Below are positions 61,802 through 64,000 of a DNA stretch of 64,000 bases, one piece after another. Position 1 is the stretch's first letter, and each line of letters begins with the position of its first letter. The notes under the pieces are model-generated. The model saw only the letters and a program-made list of their open reading frames with translations. It ran no database searches and was not told where the DNA came from. The stretch comes from Vallitalea guaymasensis (GTDB lineage Bacteria; Bacillota; Clostridia; Lachnospirales; Vallitaleaceae). The DNA lies in NCBI RefSeq assembly GCF_018141425.1, contig NZ_CP058561.1:2728001-2792000 (forward strand), given 5' to 3'. The translations under genes were made by a program, and so were the position numbers.

Positions 61802-62713
61802 ATGAAAAAGGTTACGCTGAAAGATATTGCTGACCATGCTGGTGTGTCAGTAGCATCAGTTTCTTATGTACTCAATAACAGAACGGACCAGAAGATCAGT
61901 CTTAAAACAAGAGAGAAAATTCTGGAAGTGGCTTATGAATTGAACTATGTTCCTAACATAGCTGCCAGGACTCTTGCTAATAAGAAATCTTCTTTGATAG
62001 GTATACTAATCATTACTAGTGAAAATGAAGACCCTTGGGAAAAATTCTTATATACAGATTTGGTGAGAGAGCTGGAAAAAGTAATGAGAAGGAATAACTA
62101 TGATGTTATTGTAAGTACCATCAGCGTTACAAAACCTGAAATTGACATTACATCAAAAAGAGTTCTAGAGGGTGTATTTCTAATTAATGTAAGGGGAGAT
62201 ATATTCTATAAACTATCAACGAAAATATCGGCACCCATGATAATAGTTGACAGTTTAATTGAAGATAGATATTTCCACAAGATCACGTGGAATTTTTCTA
62301 AGGCTATAGCATCTATAAAAAAGATTTATAATAGAGAAGAAATCTTTCTTGTGACCAGTAGATACAATGATAAAAGGATTATGGAATATATCAGAGATGA
62401 TTTTAACAAGGAACTTATCTATGAAATGGATTCTGTAGAAGAATTAGAAAGTTTCCTTGAAAGAAATAAGGATAAAAAAGGTATAATTATAAATGAATTC
62501 ATTGGCGATATGGCTTCCAGATTCATTGATAATAAGAATATCTTTGTTATATCCATATGCGGTAGTGATTATTTACTGGATAAAGATATAAGAACGGTTG
62601 TATTCAGCAATAAAAAGAAAGCGGTATTAGCATCTAATCAACTATTTAAATTGATAGATAAGCAATACAGTGATAATAAATATATTTATGTTAACCATAA
62701 TAAACCTAAGTAA
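61802..62713 (+). CDS. LacI/GalR-family transcriptional regulator
   Basis: A 303-aa regulator. The N-terminal LacI helix-turn-helix (TLKDIADHAGVSVASVSYVLNN) and hinge helix (NIAARTLANK) are standard. The effector-binding part is shorter and less conserved than in typical 330-340-aa members. It probably binds the two AACGGTT-centred operators at 51885 and 51939 and controls the maltodextrin operon it closes. AAAGGTGAT precedes the ATG. Confidence 0.9.
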   Translation: MKKVTLKDIADHAGVSVASVSYVLNNRTDQKISLKTREKILEVAYELNYVPNIAARTLANKKSSLIGILIITSENEDPWEKFLYTDLVRELEKVMRRNNYDVIVSTISVTKPEIDITSKRVLEGVFLINVRGDIFYKLSTKISAPMIIVDSLIEDRYFHKITWNFSKAIASIKKIYNREEIFLVTSRYNDKRIMEYIRDDFNKELIYEMDSVEELESFLERNKDKKGIIINEFIGDMASRFIDNKNIFVISICGSDYLLDKDIRTVVFSNKKKAVLASNQLFKLIDKQYSDNKYIYVNHNKPK

Positions 62714-62727
62714 TTATGGTTAACATA
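62687..62727. repeat. 15-bp inverted repeat over the lacI stop codon
   Basis: TATGTTAACCATAAT and ATTATGGTTAACATA are perfect complements with an 11-base loop, followed by GGTATTTCTTTATTT. It is probably a terminator without a perfect T run. The gap 62714-63024 holds no gene. Confidence 0.65.
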
Positions 62728-63024
62728 GGTATTTCTTTATTTGTAGTATTATCAAGGCTATTCTACAAATCTGACTACGCATTTTGAGTAAATTAATCAT
62801 AAAGTTGTCAAATTGTTCATTGACATTACACGTAATGAGTATTATAATATTATTATGGTAATAATAATAAAAGTACTTATCTATTTTTATATTACAAAAT
62901 TAATGAAATATATTTTTTTATACTCAACTACTCGTTTTGAGTAATAATAATCTTCTTTTAGAATATTGAACTTATAATGATAGTTAAGTATAGAGAAATA
63001 TCAGAACAAATTGGAGGTTAATGA

Positions 63025-63447
63025 ATGAATATTTTATATGGCTCTTATGAGGATTTATTAAAAAGAATATCTGTTATAAAATTAAGATTGGATTCTTATA
63101 AAAAAGAGAAGGAATTGCTTGTAAATGTATTAGAAAGTGGAAAACAAAGTGTTATAAAAGTCAAGGATGAGAGAATATCATACATGACTTACTTAAAGGA
63201 AATTAAGATAATGGATTCACATATATTACTACATGAGGAAGAACTCATCCGTTTGATAAAGGAAAAAGAGAAGATAGATAGTATAATGGGTGGGTTAGAA
63301 GGAACTAATGAGAGAGTTTTCTATTATAGAATTGTCAAAGGTATGACCCAAGAACAGACCGCTGAAAAATTATATATGTCAGCTAGACAAGTACAGAGAA
63401 TCGAGAAAAAGTTGGAAAATGGGAATATGGTTACTACTCCCATTTGA
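63025..63447 (+). CDS. Phage-like sigma-70 region-4-type protein
   Basis: A 140-aa protein with an N-terminal coiled coil (residues ~1-90) and a C-terminal helix-turn-helix of the sigma region 4 kind (RVFYYRIVKGMTQEQTAEKLYMSARQVQRIEKKL). Such proteins (ArpU/DUF1492-like) control late genes in many Firmicute prophages. TTGGAGG precedes the ATG. No other clear prophage gene is visible at this end, although the next frame could belong with it. The stop overlaps the next possible start (TTGA). Confidence 0.75.
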   Translation: MNILYGSYEDLLKRISVIKLRLDSYKKEKELLVNVLESGKQSVIKVKDERISYMTYLKEIKIMDSHILLHEEELIRLIKEKEKIDSIMGGLEGTNERVFYYRIVKGMTQEQTAEKLYMSARQVQRIEKKLENGNMVTTPI

Positions 63448-63715
63448 AATATTTAATTGAAATAGCTATACAGATTACAGCTATAATAACCATTATAATT
63501 ATTGGCAAAATAGCAGTATCTGTTGATAAACCTAGAGAGGTTGATTTTAAAATTTTTATTCCTTGTGTCAGAGGTAAGATGTACATATTTTATCTAATAA
63601 AGAAGCTTATAATTGTGAAGGTAATGATATAAGAATACAATCATCGAATGGTAAATTATTATTTAATAATGAGGAAGTAGTAACAGTTGGCAATGTACTA
63701 GCTGTGTTTGGATAA
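63444..63715 (+). pseudogene. Membrane protein, possibly frameshifted
   Basis: TTG 63444 overlaps the previous stop and gives one membrane helix (IQITAIITIIIIGKIAVSV) followed by DKPREVDFKIFIPCVRGKM. After ~63580 another frame continues with ILSNKEAYNCEGNDIRIQ and ends at TAA 63713-63715 (VTVGNVLAVFG). An indel near the AAGATGTACAT stretch would join them into ~90 aa. Whether these are one broken gene or two is not certain. Confidence 0.4.
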
Positions 63716-63722
63716 AATTAAT

Positions 63723-63754
63723 CCTAAACAAAGATTTTAAATATCTTTGTTTAG
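63723..63754. terminator. Bidirectional terminator between convergent genes
   Basis: CTAAACAAAGAT and ATCTTTGTTTAG form a perfect 12-bp stem; it overlaps the stop codon of the minus-strand gene. Confidence 0.7.
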
Positions 63755-64000
63755 ATAAGGTAGAATATTTTTTTGGTAGAAGGATAGTGTAATGCAAGTC
63801 CTTCCCATATATTCTACAGCATTGGAAATATCAAAGGTAATAAGTGCTTCATGCGTTTTCCCGCTGATAAGTGTAGCTGTTTTTTTGTTAGATTCATCAC
63901 GAAATAAAAAACCATAACCATCGTCAAAAGAACTATATATATAATGAATGTCTTCTAATCCAACATAATTTATGTCATCTATATTGTATATTGGGATGCC
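63737..64000 (-). CDS. Hypothetical protein, C-terminal part (5' end outside window)
   Basis: The minus-strand frame is open to the window end and gives 87 residues: GIPIYNIDDINYVGLEDIHY...FLFRDESNKKTATLISGKTHE...ITLSFYQKNILPYLNKDI. I recognise no family. The AATDISGKT-like beta pattern might be part of an exported beta-rich domain, but this is weak. Confidence 0.6.
   Translation of the reverse strand, partial: GIPIYNIDDINYVGLEDIHYIYSSFDDGYGFLFRDESNKKTATLISGKTHEALITFDISNAVEYMGRTCITLSFYQKNILPYLNKDI

Overview
The window looks like a chromosome segment of a low-GC, spore-forming Clostridia species (Bacillota). The evidence is the order mfd - prsA-like - spoVT - mazG - hup - rqcP - yabP - yabQ - divIC - spoIIE - tilS - hpt - ftsH, a perfect sigma-G-type promoter before spoVT, strong AGGAGG ribosome binding sites and AT-rich codon use. 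A Vallitalea/Lachnospirales-type host would fit, but I cannot prove the genus.

Layout. 1-14.8 kb: housekeeping and sporulation block, with a family of three 100-162 bp structured repeats (7105-7214, 9950-10111, 14156-14255) placed around spoIIE and tilS-hpt-ftsH, and a DUF188 gene that appears to start at ATT. 15-27 kb: an XPD-like helicase with an N-terminal nuclease-like domain, an asparaginase, a GH13 enzyme, a two-component system with an ABC exporter, a cold-shock gene and tRNA-Ser(CGA).

27.3-40.9 kb: an integrated element of about 13.6 kb inserted in the 3' end of tRNA-Ser(CGA). A 32-bp core is repeated at both ends, with paired GTGCCTA boxes near each end. The element is decaying: the integrase and a CI-like repressor are frameshifted, a DnaD-like gene is a stub, a DUF4145-like gene has two in-frame TGA codons, a membrane gene is frameshifted, and two insertion sequences (an IS1202-like one with a 27-bp target duplication and an IS1182-like remnant) interrupt a gene of unknown function. 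It also carries a small hydrophobic type I toxin gene of the Hol-Tox/TxpA kind, a short operon of unknown proteins and two exported proteins of unknown function. Next to the right attachment site lies a stretch of about 0.9 kb without genes, packed with short hairpins and ending in a strong terminator. This is the most unusual part of the window and is best read as a large ornate non-coding RNA resembling the GOLLD/ROOL class.

41-51 kb: an aminoglycoside-phosphotransferase-like gene behind a leader peptide with alternative hairpins, a HelD-like RNA polymerase-recycling ATPase, an ECF sigma factor with a DUF4179 anti-sigma-like protein, a TIM-barrel sugar isomerase/epimerase with a GH38 alpha-mannosidase, and an XRE repressor with an ImmA-like protease. 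51.8-62.7 kb: a maltodextrin-type uptake and breakdown operon (solute-binding lipoprotein, a small membrane protein, two permeases, ATPase, two GH13 enzymes, LacI-family regulator) with two AACGGTT-centred operators at its promoter. 62.7-64 kb: a phage-like sigma-70 region-4 protein, a possibly frameshifted membrane protein and a gene cut by the window edge.

All functions are read from motifs and gene order; no database search was run.
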